From Nisaea sediminum (GTDB lineage: Bacteria; Pseudomonadota; Alphaproteobacteria; Thalassobaculales; Thalassobaculaceae): a stretch of DNA of 64,000 nt. How positions within the stretch are numbered: position 1 is the first letter of the stretch; the number at the start of each line of letters is the position of its first letter. Both the position numbers and the translations under genes were made by a program. Of this stretch, positions 25,168-33,539 are shown piece after piece. The stretch spans positions 186,001 to 250,000 of the forward strand of contig NZ_JACZCQ010000006.1 of assembly GCF_014904705.1 (NCBI RefSeq). Reading direction: 5' to 3'. A model generated the notes under the pieces. It did no database searches. It worked only from the letters and a program-made list of their open reading frames with translations, and had not been told where the DNA came from.

Positions 25168-26472
25168 CTAGCGCCAGTGTTCCGGAACCCAGCCCTGTTC
25201 GATCATGTGGGGTTTCGGGTTGGTCGGAAAGGTCACGATACGTGTGCCGGTTTCCGCGAGGCCGGCCGGATCGAGATCCGGGTGGAGACCCCGGTAAAGC
25301 CGGATCGGGCCGTGCGGAAACGTGTCCAGCCCCGGCATGCATTCCTCGATCCAGTCCTGGTCTCCGACCAGGCGCTCGACATCCCGCTTCCTGATCCGCT
25401 GATAGACTGGCGCAGCGAAGGCGCGGTCAAACAGCATGACGGAGGAGTTGAAGCAGGGAGAATCCGGATGTTCCAGAATATGGAAGCCCACTTTCAGCCC
25501 CTCCAGAAAGCCGAGATCCCCCACCACCACCGTGTCGAGATCGAGGTAGAAGATGGTCGGGTCGGCGACCGGCAGATTCGGGTCGAACAGCGCCAGCTTG
25601 GTCCACCATCCGCGGATCTGGATACCCGAAATGTCGATCACGCGGACTTCCGGACGCAGGCCGCGGGGATCGTCGGTGTAGCAGACGAAGCGCCAGTTTC
25701 CCGGCAGGTGCCGCCTCACCATGGAAAAGAGGCGATTGACGTAGTCCGGGCCGTATTTCGTCCCGTGCTTCACGCAGGCCACGGTAAGGCGATCGAGTTC
25801 GACCGGACGCGCGTCGGAAAGCCGGGATGGCGGCCCGTCACTCAGGAGCGTCTTCGCCCGCTGCAGCGTCCGCCGCATGAACGGATGGTCGATCTCATAG
25901 GGATTTTCCTCGACGATCCGCGCCGCCCCTCCATAGTCGCCCTTGTTGATATGGATACGGGACAATCTCGCGAGCAGCGATCCGACCAGTCTTCTCTGCT
26001 CGTCGCTCGGCTCGGCGCCAAAGTGTTCGGTCGCCTTGGCGAGGATGCGGCGCAACAGGTCCGCGGCCCGGTCGAACTCCCCCCTATGATACAGCGCGCG
26101 CGCGATCGCGCCCTCGACATTGACCGTCAAATCGAACGTACCGCCCGCTTCCCGCAGCTTCTCCAGCAGCGGCATTCCTTCGTCATAGCGCCCGGTTTCG
26201 GTCAGCAGGGAGGCGAACCTGAAGGCGAATCCCGGATGATCCGGAGAGGCCTCGTAGAGTGGCCGCATGTGGCGGAGCGCCGCCTCGAAATCGCGTTCCA
26301 GGTGACCGACGCCCGCATCCCTGCGCGCGCCTTGCGACCGTGTGTAGTGCTGCACCAGGGCCTTGCGGAGTTCGTTTGCTTCCACATCATGACCAGCGGA
26401 GCGGACAAAATTCTCCGCCTGGCGGACGGCATTGGGTTCCCCCTCCAGGACCTTTTCGGCAAGCGACGTCAT
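25168..26472 (-). CDS. TPR-glycosyltransferase protein, copy B
   Basis: A 434-residue paralogue of copy A with the same order of features: TPR-type helices (residues about 1-220, e.g. FRFASLLTETGRYDEGMP and ARALYHRGEFDRAADLL), then a GT-A-like domain (CVKHGTKYGPDYVNRLFSMV, RRHLPGNWRFVCYTDD, YLDLDTVVVGDLGF, ILEHPDSPCFNSSVMLF, QDWIEECMPGLDTFP). Both copies end in a TRIVTFPTNPKPH-like segment and a terminal HWR. The two genes bracket the holin-like cassette in antisense orientation. The divergence in the TPR half is larger than in the GT half, which suggests an old duplication or separate acquisition. Confidence 0.75.
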   Translation of the reverse strand: MTSLAEKVLEGEPNAVRQAENFVRSAGHDVEANELRKALVQHYTRSQGARRDAGVGHLERDFEAALRHMRPLYEASPDHPGFAFRFASLLTETGRYDEGMPLLEKLREAGGTFDLTVNVEGAIARALYHRGEFDRAADLLRRILAKATEHFGAEPSDEQRRLVGSLLARLSRIHINKGDYGGAARIVEENPYEIDHPFMRRTLQRAKTLLSDGPPSRLSDARPVELDRLTVACVKHGTKYGPDYVNRLFSMVRRHLPGNWRFVCYTDDPRGLRPEVRVIDISGIQIRGWWTKLALFDPNLPVADPTIFYLDLDTVVVGDLGFLEGLKVGFHILEHPDSPCFNSSVMLFDRAFAAPVYQRIRKRDVERLVGDQDWIEECMPGLDTFPHGPIRLYRGLHPDLDPAGLAETGTRIVTFPTNPKPHMIEQGWVPEHWR

Positions 26473-26622
26473 GCAGCTACCCTATCCAGCCTTTGGCCGA
26501 GACGGCTGCAGGCGCTCCAAACTTTCCGGGCGGCAATATGCACCAGCAGACAGTGCCGCCATAGACGGGAGTGCCGAGGACGGAGTTTCGCCGTACTGCA
26601 GGATGCTGGAATGCGCGACCTG

Positions 26623-27426
26623 TCAGGGTTTCAGCAAGGCGCGTTCGGCAAGGTCGACACGTTCCGAGGCGCTGGTGATATGCCCGACCACCACGCCGAA
26701 CAGGCCTTCCGCCTCGAGCCGGACGGGAACCCAAGGTCCGTCCGCACTCAGCCGCGCGACCCAGAGGCGGGTCCGCGAATTGGACTTGTCCTGACCGAAC
26801 CACGGTTTTTTGTAGCCGCCGGCGAGCGTCTGGTACTCGACCTCGCAGACATCCGCGGGACCGCTGAAGGCGCTGTAATCGGTCTTCTGCAGCCGGTCGG
26901 TCCCAGCGCGCTTCAGCCTGAAATCGGTCCGCGTCCGGCCGTTGAAGACCGGAAGCTCGGCCTCGCAGGGATGGCCGTCGGACTTGAGGGCAAGCGCGAC
27001 AACCGCCGCATAAGGATCGAGTGTGCCGAGCTGAAGAGCTTCCGGGACCGCATCGCGCTTTTCCGGATCTCGCGGCGGATCCATGGTGATCTCCGGCGCG
27101 GCGCCGGTCCGGTTCCTGAGCGAGATCCGCCGCGGCTCGCCATTGAAGGTGCCGTGACTGAGATAGGCTTCGGGCTCGACCCGCCCGTCCGCAATGGCGC
27201 CGAGTCCTTCGCTCGTCACGTTGATCGGGAAGAAATATTCGAGGATTCCGGTCGACCGGGCTTCCGTTGTCACCCGGTAATCGTTGGCGCCGTACTCGAT
27301 CTTCGACTGGAAATCCGCAACGGAAAGACCGCCGAAATAGATCGCGTAGGACAGGTCCAGTTCGCGCGCTTCGGCCTTTCCGGCCAGCAACGCCGCTCCG
27401 ATCATTCCGGGGATAAGCCACCGCAT
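26623..27426 (-). CDS. DUF3108 domain protein, periplasmic
   Basis: A 267-residue protein. An N-terminal signal peptide (MRWLIPGMIGAALLAGKAEA) is followed by a beta-rich DUF3108 region: LSYAIYFGGLSVADFQSKI, then FFPINVTSEG, then NRTGAAPEITMDPPRD, and near the C-terminus RTRLWVARLSADGPWVPVRLEA. The family is an uncharacterised periplasmic beta-barrel-like protein. The next gene on this strand is ahcY (end 27512, 85 bases upstream). Confidence 0.85.
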   Translation of the reverse strand: MRWLIPGMIGAALLAGKAEARELDLSYAIYFGGLSVADFQSKIEYGANDYRVTTEARSTGILEYFFPINVTSEGLGAIADGRVEPEAYLSHGTFNGEPRRISLRNRTGAAPEITMDPPRDPEKRDAVPEALQLGTLDPYAAVVALALKSDGHPCEAELPVFNGRTRTDFRLKRAGTDRLQKTDYSAFSGPADVCEVEYQTLAGGYKKPWFGQDKSNSRTRLWVARLSADGPWVPVRLEAEGLFGVVVGHITSASERVDLAERALLKP

Positions 27427-27511
27427 GGGTCCGTCCTCTCGACGCGAGTGCGTATGGCTTCAGATAAGGGTAAGCGGCGGCGGGTCAAGCGCCGCCGCTT
27501 ACGATGTGTTT

Positions 27512-28813
27512 TTAGTAACGGTAGGTATCCGGCTTGAACGGACCTTCCGGCGTGACGCCGATATAGGAGGCCTGGTCCTTGGAAAGCTGCGAGAGCATGG
27601 CGCCGACCTTCTTCAGGTGCAGGGCCGCAACCTTCTCGTCCAGCTTCTTCGGCAGCACGTAGACTTGGCGCTCGTACTTGGCGTGATTGTTCCAGAGTTC
27701 GATCTGCGCCAGCGTCTGGTTGGTGAAGGAGGCGCTCATGACGAAGCTCGGATGACCGGTGGCGCAGCCGAGGTTCACGAGGCGGCCTTCGGCCAGCAGG
27801 ATCATCCGCTTGCCGTCCGGGAATTCGATCTCGTCGACCTGCGGCTTCACGTTGTGCCACGGCAGGTTGCGCAGCGGCTGGACCTGGATCTCGTTGTCGA
27901 AGTGGCCGATGTTGCAGACGATGGCGCGGTCCTTCATTGCCCGCATATGGTCCATCGTGATGATGTCCTTGTTGCCGGTCGCGGTGACAAAGATGTCGCC
28001 CCGCGGCGCGGCCTCTTCCATGGTCACGACCTCGTAGCCTTCCATCGCCGCCTGCAGGGCGCAGATCGGATCGATCTCGGTGACGAGCACGCGGGCGCCG
28101 CCGTTGCGCAGGCTCGCGGCCGAGCCCTTGCCGACGTCGCCGTATCCGGCGACCACGGCAACCTTGCCCGACAGCATGACGTCGGTCGCGCGACGGATGC
28201 CGTCGACCAGGCTCTCGCGGCAGCCGTAGAGATTGTCGAACTTGGACTTGGTAACACTGTCATTGACGTTGATCGCCGGGACCTTGAGGGTGCCGGCCTT
28301 CGCCATCTCGTAGAGCCGGTGCACGCCGGTCGTGGTCTCCTCGGAGACGCCGCGGACGTCTTCCAGAAGCTCCGGATATTCCTCATGCATCATCAGCGTG
28401 AGGTCGCCGCCATCGTCCAGCAGCATGTTCGGGGTCCAGCCGTCCGGGCCCTTGATGGTCTGGCGCAGGCACCAGTCATATTCCTCTTCGGTCTCGCCCT
28501 TCCAGGCAAAGACCGGGATGCCGGCCGCCGCGATCGCCGCCGCAGCCTGATCCTGGGTCGAGAAGATGTTGCAGGAGCTCCAGCGGATCTCGGCGCCGAG
28601 ATCGACGAGCGTCTCGATCAGCACCGCGGTCTGGATCGTCATATGCAGGCAGCCGGTGATCCGCGCGCCGGCCAGCGGCTTCTTGCCCTGGTATTCCTCG
28701 CGCAGCGCCATCAGGCCCGGCATCTCGGTCTCCGCGATGGCGATTTCGCGGCGGCCCCAATCTGCGAGGGAAATATCGGCGACTTTGTAATCGGTGAACG
28801 CGGTATCGGCCAT
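27512..28813 (-). CDS. ahcY: Adenosylhomocysteinase (SAH hydrolase)
   Basis: A 433-residue enzyme that splits S-adenosylhomocysteine into homocysteine and adenosine, closing the methyl cycle. The NAD-binding motif is GYGDVGKG (residues about 223-230). Active-site motifs [23 protein letters not shown] and [13 protein letters not shown] are intact. The C-terminus ends FKPDTYRY, the family end KPxxYRY. The length is that of the standard bacterial enzyme. The upstream leader on the minus strand shows no clear SAH riboswitch by eye. Confidence 0.97.
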   Translation of the reverse strand: MADTAFTDYKVADISLADWGRREIAIAETEMPGLMALREEYQGKKPLAGARITGCLHMTIQTAVLIETLVDLGAEIRWSSCNIFSTQDQAAAAIAAAGIPVFAWKGETEEEYDWCLRQTIKGPDGWTPNMLLDDGGDLTLMMHEEYPELLEDVRGVSEETTTGVHRLYEMAKAGTLKVPAINVNDSVTKSKFDNLYGCRESLVDGIRRATDVMLSGKVAVVAGYGDVGKGSAASLRNGGARVLVTEIDPICALQAAMEGYEVVTMEEAAPRGDIFVTATGNKDIITMDHMRAMKDRAIVCNIGHFDNEIQVQPLRNLPWHNVKPQVDEIEFPDGKRMILLAEGRLVNLGCATGHPSFVMSASFTNQTLAQIELWNNHAKYERQVYVLPKKLDEKVAALHLKKVGAMLSQLSKDQASYIGVTPEGPFKPDTYRY

Positions 28814-28986
28814 TCGGGCAGCTCCTTGAACAGATTCGCACCGGCCAGCTGCCGGTATCGAGCGATGAGGGCTATATCAGGCCCGCAATGTAGGGGCAAC
28901 CCGGCAATGGGCAAGTGGGCCGCATTGACAGGCTCTGGCCAGCCGCATTATCTGGCATTCCCGCCGCCTGCCGAAAGCCCGACCAG

Positions 28987-30168
28987 ATGCCCGTACACTC
29001 CTCCTATATCGCCGCCATGGGCGGGTCCGAAGCGGACGACGCCTGGGCCGTTCATTCCGAAGCCCGCAGACTTTCGCGCACCGGCGAAAAAGACCTCATC
29101 GTGCTTTCCGTAGGAGACCACGACTTCACCACGGACGAGCGCATCGTCGACGCCGCGGTGAAGTCCTTGCAGGCGGGCCATCACCACTACACGCCCAATA
29201 TCGGGCTCATGCCGTTGCGTGAGAAGATTGCCGCCTTCCACAGCAAACGGATCGGGGAGCCTGTCGGTGTGGAGAATGTGGCCGTGATCCCCGGGGCCCA
29301 GTGCGGCGTCTTCACCGCCGGTCTAGCAACGCTCAATCCGGGCGACCACGTGATCGCCTTCGATCCGATGTACGTCACCTATTATGGCGCTCTCATCGCC
29401 CGCGGCGCGACGCTGACCCAGGTGCCGCTGCGCCCGGAGAACGATTTCCGACCGGATATGGACGACATCCGCGCAGCGCTGCGCCCCGAAACGCGGGCCA
29501 TGGTCGTCAATTCCCCGAACAACCCGACCGGCGCCGTCTGGCCCCGAGAAACGATGGAAGCGATCGCCACGCTCTGCCGGGAGCGCGATCTTTGGCTCAT
29601 CTCGGACGAGGTCTACTGCACCATGACCTACGAGCAGCCGCATTTTTGCCCGCGCCTGATCGACGGCATGAAAGACCGCACCGTCTCGGTCTATTCCTTC
29701 TCGAAAAGTTTTGCGATGACCGGATGGCGCCTCGGCTGGGTCGTCGCCGCCCCGGAGACGATCAAGGCCGTGGAGCACGTCATGAGCGCCATGCTGTTCG
29801 GCTCACCGCCTTTCGTACAGGAAGCGGCGATGACCGCGCTGGACGAGGCGGAAGACACGGTCGACAATATTAGGAAACTCTACCGCCACCGCCGCGACCG
29901 GGTCTGCGACGCGCTCGCCTCCGTTCCGAAAGTGAAGCTGCGGAAACCCGATGCCGGCATGTTCCTGATGCTCGACATCCGCGAGACCGGCATGAACACG
30001 ATCGATTTCGCCTGGAAACTGCTGGAGGAGCAGAAGGTGTCCCTTCTGCCGGGAGAAGGCTTCGGCAAGATGCTCGCGGGCCATCTCCGCCTCAGCTACG
30101 GCGCCTCGGACGAGACGCTCGACGAAGCGGGGCGGCGGCTCTCGGCGTTTATCCAGCGGAATGGCTAG
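28987..30168 (+). CDS. PLP-dependent aminotransferase, class I/II
   Basis: A 393-residue protein from the ATG at 28987. The open frame extends to 28915, but the upstream part lacks family residues. Conserved motifs are HYTPNIG, NSPNNPTGAVW, SDEVY and the PLP lysine in SFSKSFAMTGWRLG (Lys240). The C-terminal Arg motif is LRLSYG. The substrate cannot be told from sequence; the family includes aspartate, histidinol phosphate and aromatic aminotransferases. It stands alone on this strand beside an AT-rich island. Confidence 0.92.
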   Translation: MPVHSSYIAAMGGSEADDAWAVHSEARRLSRTGEKDLIVLSVGDHDFTTDERIVDAAVKSLQAGHHHYTPNIGLMPLREKIAAFHSKRIGEPVGVENVAVIPGAQCGVFTAGLATLNPGDHVIAFDPMYVTYYGALIARGATLTQVPLRPENDFRPDMDDIRAALRPETRAMVVNSPNNPTGAVWPRETMEAIATLCRERDLWLISDEVYCTMTYEQPHFCPRLIDGMKDRTVSVYSFSKSFAMTGWRLGWVVAAPETIKAVEHVMSAMLFGSPPFVQEAAMTALDEAEDTVDNIRKLYRHRRDRVCDALASVPKVKLRKPDAGMFLMLDIRETGMNTIDFAWKLLEEQKVSLLPGEGFGKMLAGHLRLSYGASDETLDEAGRRLSAFIQRNG

Positions 30169-30480
30169 GGCAAAATCTAGCTATTTAGATCACCCGCCTC
30201 GCTATCTAACGATTGCAGAAATCGCTTTTAGCGAGCCCCCCGAAGAAATGAGATAGTCGTCGATTTAATGCCATTTTGAGAAAAATATATCCTCGGATTT
30301 GCAACTCACATTGCCCAACCGCCACAATATGAGGTGCGTCGGTTTAAGAACGCTACATATCTACGAATTTAAGTTGTCTCGCTAACACGAATTTGCATAG
30401 CCTCTATGCATAGTAAGTTCGATCCTCGACACCGTCGAAGAAAATAACATATAACTTAATTAATCAGCGAGTTAACGTTC
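30169..30480. other. AT-rich intergenic region upstream of the toxin-antitoxin-chaperone island
   Basis: About 310 bases with clearly lower GC than the flanks. It contains the symmetrical 7-base pair CTCGCTA/TAGCGAG near 30197-30236 and a perfect palindrome at 30394-30410. No ORF or RNA gene is visible. A promoter of the three-gene island must lie here, but I cannot place -35/-10 boxes reliably. Confidence 0.5.
30394..30410. promoter_or_regulatory. Perfect palindrome TGCATAG-CCT-CTATGCA, possible operator
   Basis: Seven-base arms TGCATAG and CTATGCA around CCT, about 70 bases before the toxin start. Antitoxins of this type bind palindromes at their own promoters, so this is the best operator candidate. 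Inference only. Confidence 0.55.
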
Positions 30481-30867
30481 GTGAATCAATCGGACTGCAT
30501 CGAGATCTCTAAAGGAGAAAAGCACAGCGTCTGGCTGACTAAGCAAGTGTCAAAAAACCTAGAAAAGGCATCACCTAAAGACAGGGCAAGATGTTTGAAA
30601 TATATGGGTTTTTTTGCGAATGATGGGCTTGAATATTTGCATCTCGACGACACCAAATTCAAGAAGCAGGGAGACTTTTCAAATGGGAAACCGGATGGAA
30701 AGAAAATCCCTGTATTCGCATTTAAAGCCTATCAGCTGCGGATCTATGGAAGTTTTCTCCCCGGCGGAGATTTCGTTGGCACAGAAATTGATACGGGAAA
30801 GAAGCAGGACCAAGCAAACAAATCTAAACTAAAAGCCGCGGCAAAAAAATTTGCCGCTCTACTATAA
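30481..30867 (+). CDS. Putative RelE/HigB-like toxin
   Basis: A 128-residue protein read from GTG at 30481, with no ATG start nearby. A basic helical N-terminal half (WLTKQVSKNLEKASPKDRARC) is followed by a strand/helix C-terminal half (IPVFAFKAYQLRIYGSF, then FVGTEIDTGKKQDQANKSK, then a Lys/Ala-rich helix). The strand-Arg-Ile-Tyr pattern and the small, basic composition fit RelE/HigB RNA-cleaving toxins. Catalytic residues cannot be fixed by eye. It precedes an HTH protein and a SecB-like gene and has atypical AT-rich codon usage. Confidence 0.6.
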   Translation: MNQSDCIEISKGEKHSVWLTKQVSKNLEKASPKDRARCLKYMGFFANDGLEYLHLDDTKFKKQGDFSNGKPDGKKIPVFAFKAYQLRIYGSFLPGGDFVGTEIDTGKKQDQANKSKLKAAAKKFAALL

Positions 30868-30885
30868 AAGCTCGGGAGTAGGGGA

Positions 30886-31362
30886 ATGTTCGGACCGAAA
30901 AATGACGAAGAAAAACTGATCTTCGCGGTGGAGGATTTTAAGGCTGAAATTCAGTATGAAATTTTGCGTGCAATGAACGCCGAAGGCCTGAATCAAAAGA
31001 CTCTTTCGAAGAAAATGGGGATTTCGGCTGCCCGTGTTTCCCAAATTCTTGACGATGAGGCCAACCTCACGACCGAGAATATCACCAAAGTCTTCTATGC
31101 AATGGGATATACGCCTACCTTCTCCGCACTTAAACAAAAAGCTGCCGCAGGGAATGCGCGCACCTCTAGTGAGAGCAAATGGCAATCTGACGTTATTGCT
31201 CGGGGCAATGAACCACGCGTCAAAGCGAAATCGGACTGTGATGTTCTTGAAAGGTTGATTGCGACCCTTTCCCAATCTCGAACCAGTCATAAGATGGAAA
31301 TGATTTCGAACGATAACGCGGCGGCGCGGCGAGAGACTGTGGAGGCCTCCGATGCCGCCTAA
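30886..31362 (+). CDS. XRE-type HTH antitoxin with long C-terminal extension
   Basis: A 158-residue protein. A Cro/CI-like HTH lies at residues about 35-58 (LNQKTLSKKMGISAARVSQILDD), preceded by a helix EIQYEILRAMNAEG. The part from about 80 to 158 is unusually long, poorly ordered and lacks another domain. In known TAC systems such a tail is the chaperone-addiction (ChAD) segment that makes the antitoxin depend on its SecB-like chaperone. It is 18 bases downstream of the toxin and overlaps the chaperone gene by 11 bases. Confidence 0.68.
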   Translation: MFGPKNDEEKLIFAVEDFKAEIQYEILRAMNAEGLNQKTLSKKMGISAARVSQILDDEANLTTENITKVFYAMGYTPTFSALKQKAAAGNARTSSESKWQSDVIARGNEPRVKAKSDCDVLERLIATLSQSRTSHKMEMISNDNAAARRETVEASDAA

Positions 31363-31822
31363 GAAAAAAGGCAGCGACAGTTTGGTAGCAGCAAAACCTG
31401 ATCATATTCAACAATATGATCAGGTCGTCGAGGCCGCACAATTAATTGACGTCAGACTAAATGGATTAACATTCAACGTTGATCCTGATTATTATCAATT
31501 TGAAAGAAATAATTTTGATAAAGTAAAATTTAGTTTCGAAGGAGGGTTTAATTTCACACATTTTGACAAAAACAGCGGAACCTTAGTCGGGGAAATAAAC
31601 TGGAAATGCGTCGCAAAGCACAGGAATAAAAATCTATTAAAAGTCGACGCCACCTACGTGATTGCATATGGAGATATACCACCGGTTTCAGATGATCCGG
31701 CGAAAGCTTTCCTTACGAGAGTTGGGAAATTTACATCCTATCCTTATTTTCGCACTGTCGTCTCTCAGTTATCTTGGAATGCTGAAGCAAATATCCCGAT
31801 ATTACCAGTGTTGAAAAAATAA
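31352..31822 (+). CDS. SecB-like chaperone of a toxin-antitoxin-chaperone module
   Basis: A 156-residue protein. After a basic N-terminus it shows SecB-like strands (VRLNGLTFNVD; KVKFSFEGGFNF; GEINWKCVAKH; KVDATYVIAYGD). The diagnostic C-terminal pattern is YPYFRTVVSQLSWNAEANIP, ending in PILPVLKK. This compares with the E. coli SecB segment FPYARECI...FPQLNLAPVNF (compared from memory). A strong Shine-Dalgarno, GGAGG at 31341-31345, sits six bases before the ATG, but lies inside the 10-base palindrome GGAGGCCTCC. The last gene of the island; assignment to the SecB fold is moderately confident. Confidence 0.68.
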   Translation: MPPKKKGSDSLVAAKPDHIQQYDQVVEAAQLIDVRLNGLTFNVDPDYYQFERNNFDKVKFSFEGGFNFTHFDKNSGTLVGEINWKCVAKHRNKNLLKVDATYVIAYGDIPPVSDDPAKAFLTRVGKFTSYPYFRTVVSQLSWNAEANIPILPVLKK

Positions 31823-31845
31823 ACTTTAAAATCACGGCTCTTAAA

Positions 31846-32322
31846 TCACTGGATAAACCGCTTCTCCATATCCATCGAAGTCGGGGCGTAGAAACCCGCA
31901 TGGGCCTGACGGCCTGTCTCGACGAAACCCAGGCGCTGGAAGAAGGAAATATTCTGCGAGAGAGCGAGCCGGACGCCGAGCGTGACCCGCACCGCACCCG
32001 TCTCACGAGCGTGACGTTCCACAACTTCGATCAGCCGCTTCGCAATCCCCCGCCCACGCGCCTCCGGATCGACGGAGAGCCGGTCTAGATAGACCGCATC
32101 CCCCTTCCGCGTCGCGAACACCGCACCGCGGAATTTCCCTACCTCCTCAGCCAGAAATAGCCGGTTTTTCTCCAGCCTCTTCGCAAGACTCTCGACGGTC
32201 TCGGAGAGCGCACCGCTTTCCGGCTTCAGAACCCCGCGATACTCCGCGAACGCCCTATGCACCAGAGCGACGATTTCCGCGAGATCGTCCCGCGCCGGGT
32301 CGTAGGGACGGATATCCATCAT
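31846..32322 (-). CDS. GNAT family N-acetyltransferase
   Basis: A 158-residue protein. The start at 32322 gives an ATGA overlap with the stop of the aminotransferase gene; a second ATG follows at 32319. The acetyl-CoA motif A appears as RLSVDPEARGRGIAKRLIEV, and the C-terminal FFQRLGF motif is intact. It is translationally coupled to the aminotransferase gene, so it may act on the same metabolite, but the substrate is unknown. Convergent with the island's last gene. Confidence 0.88.
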   Translation of the reverse strand: MMDIRPYDPARDDLAEIVALVHRAFAEYRGVLKPESGALSETVESLAKRLEKNRLFLAEEVGKFRGAVFATRKGDAVYLDRLSVDPEARGRGIAKRLIEVVERHARETGAVRVTLGVRLALSQNISFFQRLGFVETGRQAHAGFYAPTSMDMEKRFIQ

Positions 32323-33509
32323 GCCGCCAGACTGGCGCGCAGCCGTTTCGCCAGCTCCGGCATCACCTCGGCGCTCGCGTTGGCGAAGGCGAGGCGCAGG
32401 AAGCGCTCCTGCCCCGGCCCGAAGAAGCTGCCCGGCAGGCAGAGGATGTTCTGCTCGTCCGCCAGCTTGCGCGCGACCTGTTTCGCCGTCAGATCCTCGA
32501 AGGGATGGCGGACATAAGAGAAATAGGCGCCGGCGGAGACCAGCTCGTAGCCGAGATCGTTCGAGCGGAAAGCCGCCTCCAGCGCCTCCTTGCGGCCTTT
32601 CAGCATGGCACGCTTCTCCGCCACCCATGGCCAGACATGGCGAAGGCCGTAAAGCGCCGCGTATTGCGAGATCCGCGGCGTGCAGATCTGGATCGTGTCC
32701 ATGATCTTGGTCACCGCGTCGATCACCTTCGGGCCCGCGATTACTGATCCCACCCGATAACCGGTCAGGCTGAAGGTCTTCGAGAAGCTGTAGAGCTGGA
32801 TCAGCGTCTCGCCCCATTTCTCGTCCTGGAACAGATTGTGCGGCGGTCCGTCCTCGTCCTCGAGAAAATCCCGGTAGGTCTCATCCAGGATCAGCGCGAT
32901 GCCCTTCTCGGCGGCAAGATCGCGGAATTCGGCGATCACCTCCGGCGGGTAAACCGCTCCGGTCGGGTTGTTCGGGCTGACCAGCACGATGGCTTTCGTC
33001 TTATCCGTCAGCATCTCGCGCGCCTGCTCCGGGTCGGGCACCCCGGCGCGGTCGAAGCGGAACGGCAGGTGGATCGGGTCGATCCCCTGCATCTCAAGCC
33101 ACATCTGGTGATTGAAGTAATAGGGCACCGGGAGCATCACCGCGTCGCCCGCCCGCGCGACGGCGAGAACCGCCATGCAGAAGGCCTGGTTGCAGCCGGC
33201 CGAAATCAGCACATGCTCCGGCCCGAGGCTACCGCCGTAGCGCCGGCCGACATGCGCCGCGAGGTCTTGGCGCAGTTCCAACAACCCCCGAATGACCGAA
33301 TATTGCGCGGTCTCGAAATGCGCCGCGCGCTCGGCGACATGGTCGGTCAGCTCCTTTGCCGGAGGATAGCTCGGCACGGCCTGCGAGAGGTCAAGCAGCG
33401 GCTTCTCCGCCGGGAATGTCCGGCCGGCGATCCAGGTCTGGGATTCGGCGATCGGCGGCTCGATCGCATCGAGCACGTCCGCGTTCAAGGCAAAAGTCAT
33501 CTGGGGCAC
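32319..33509 (-). CDS. Aminotransferase class I/II
   Basis: A 396-residue PLP enzyme. Motifs are SQAVPSYPP, SAGCNQAF, VSPNNPTGAVY, LDETYRDF and the PLP lysine in SFSKTFSLTG (Lys244). The C-terminal Arg motif is FLRLAFANAS. An internal ATG at 33500 is possible. It resembles aromatic or aspartate-type aminotransferases; the exact amino donor is unknown. It forms a transcription unit with the GNAT gene downstream and follows ptsI on the same strand (gap 30 bases). Confidence 0.93.
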   Translation of the reverse strand: MPQMTFALNADVLDAIEPPIAESQTWIAGRTFPAEKPLLDLSQAVPSYPPAKELTDHVAERAAHFETAQYSVIRGLLELRQDLAAHVGRRYGGSLGPEHVLISAGCNQAFCMAVLAVARAGDAVMLPVPYYFNHQMWLEMQGIDPIHLPFRFDRAGVPDPEQAREMLTDKTKAIVLVSPNNPTGAVYPPEVIAEFRDLAAEKGIALILDETYRDFLEDEDGPPHNLFQDEKWGETLIQLYSFSKTFSLTGYRVGSVIAGPKVIDAVTKIMDTIQICTPRISQYAALYGLRHVWPWVAEKRAMLKGRKEALEAAFRSNDLGYELVSAGAYFSYVRHPFEDLTAKQVARKLADEQNILCLPGSFFGPGQERFLRLAFANASAEVMPELAKRLRASLAA

Positions 33510-33539
33510 ACCCGAAGGAGCGGGAAAGAAAAGCCGAGA

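Larger units (their letters stand above)
4397..26472. mobile_element. Integrase-less siphovirus-like prophage or domesticated phage cluster
   Basis: A continuous block of phage genes from an S24 repressor to a holin-like cassette. It covers packaging (terminase), portal, scaffold, coat, connectors, tail tube, frameshifted tail chaperones, tape measure, hub and fibre-like genes. Late genes are all on the plus strand with short gaps or overlaps. I find no integrase, transposase, excisionase, replication protein or endolysin, and no tRNA at either edge. Codon usage and GC look like the host. The block could be a remnant prophage, a gene-transfer-agent-like element, or a phage whose early module lies elsewhere. 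The right edge is set at the end of the second glycosyltransferase gene and is uncertain. Confidence 0.8.

Noticed and set aside
28814-28920. Possible SAH/SAM riboswitch upstream of ahcY
   Set aside because: The leader is short and I could not fit the conserved SAH riboswitch core, so no RNA was called.
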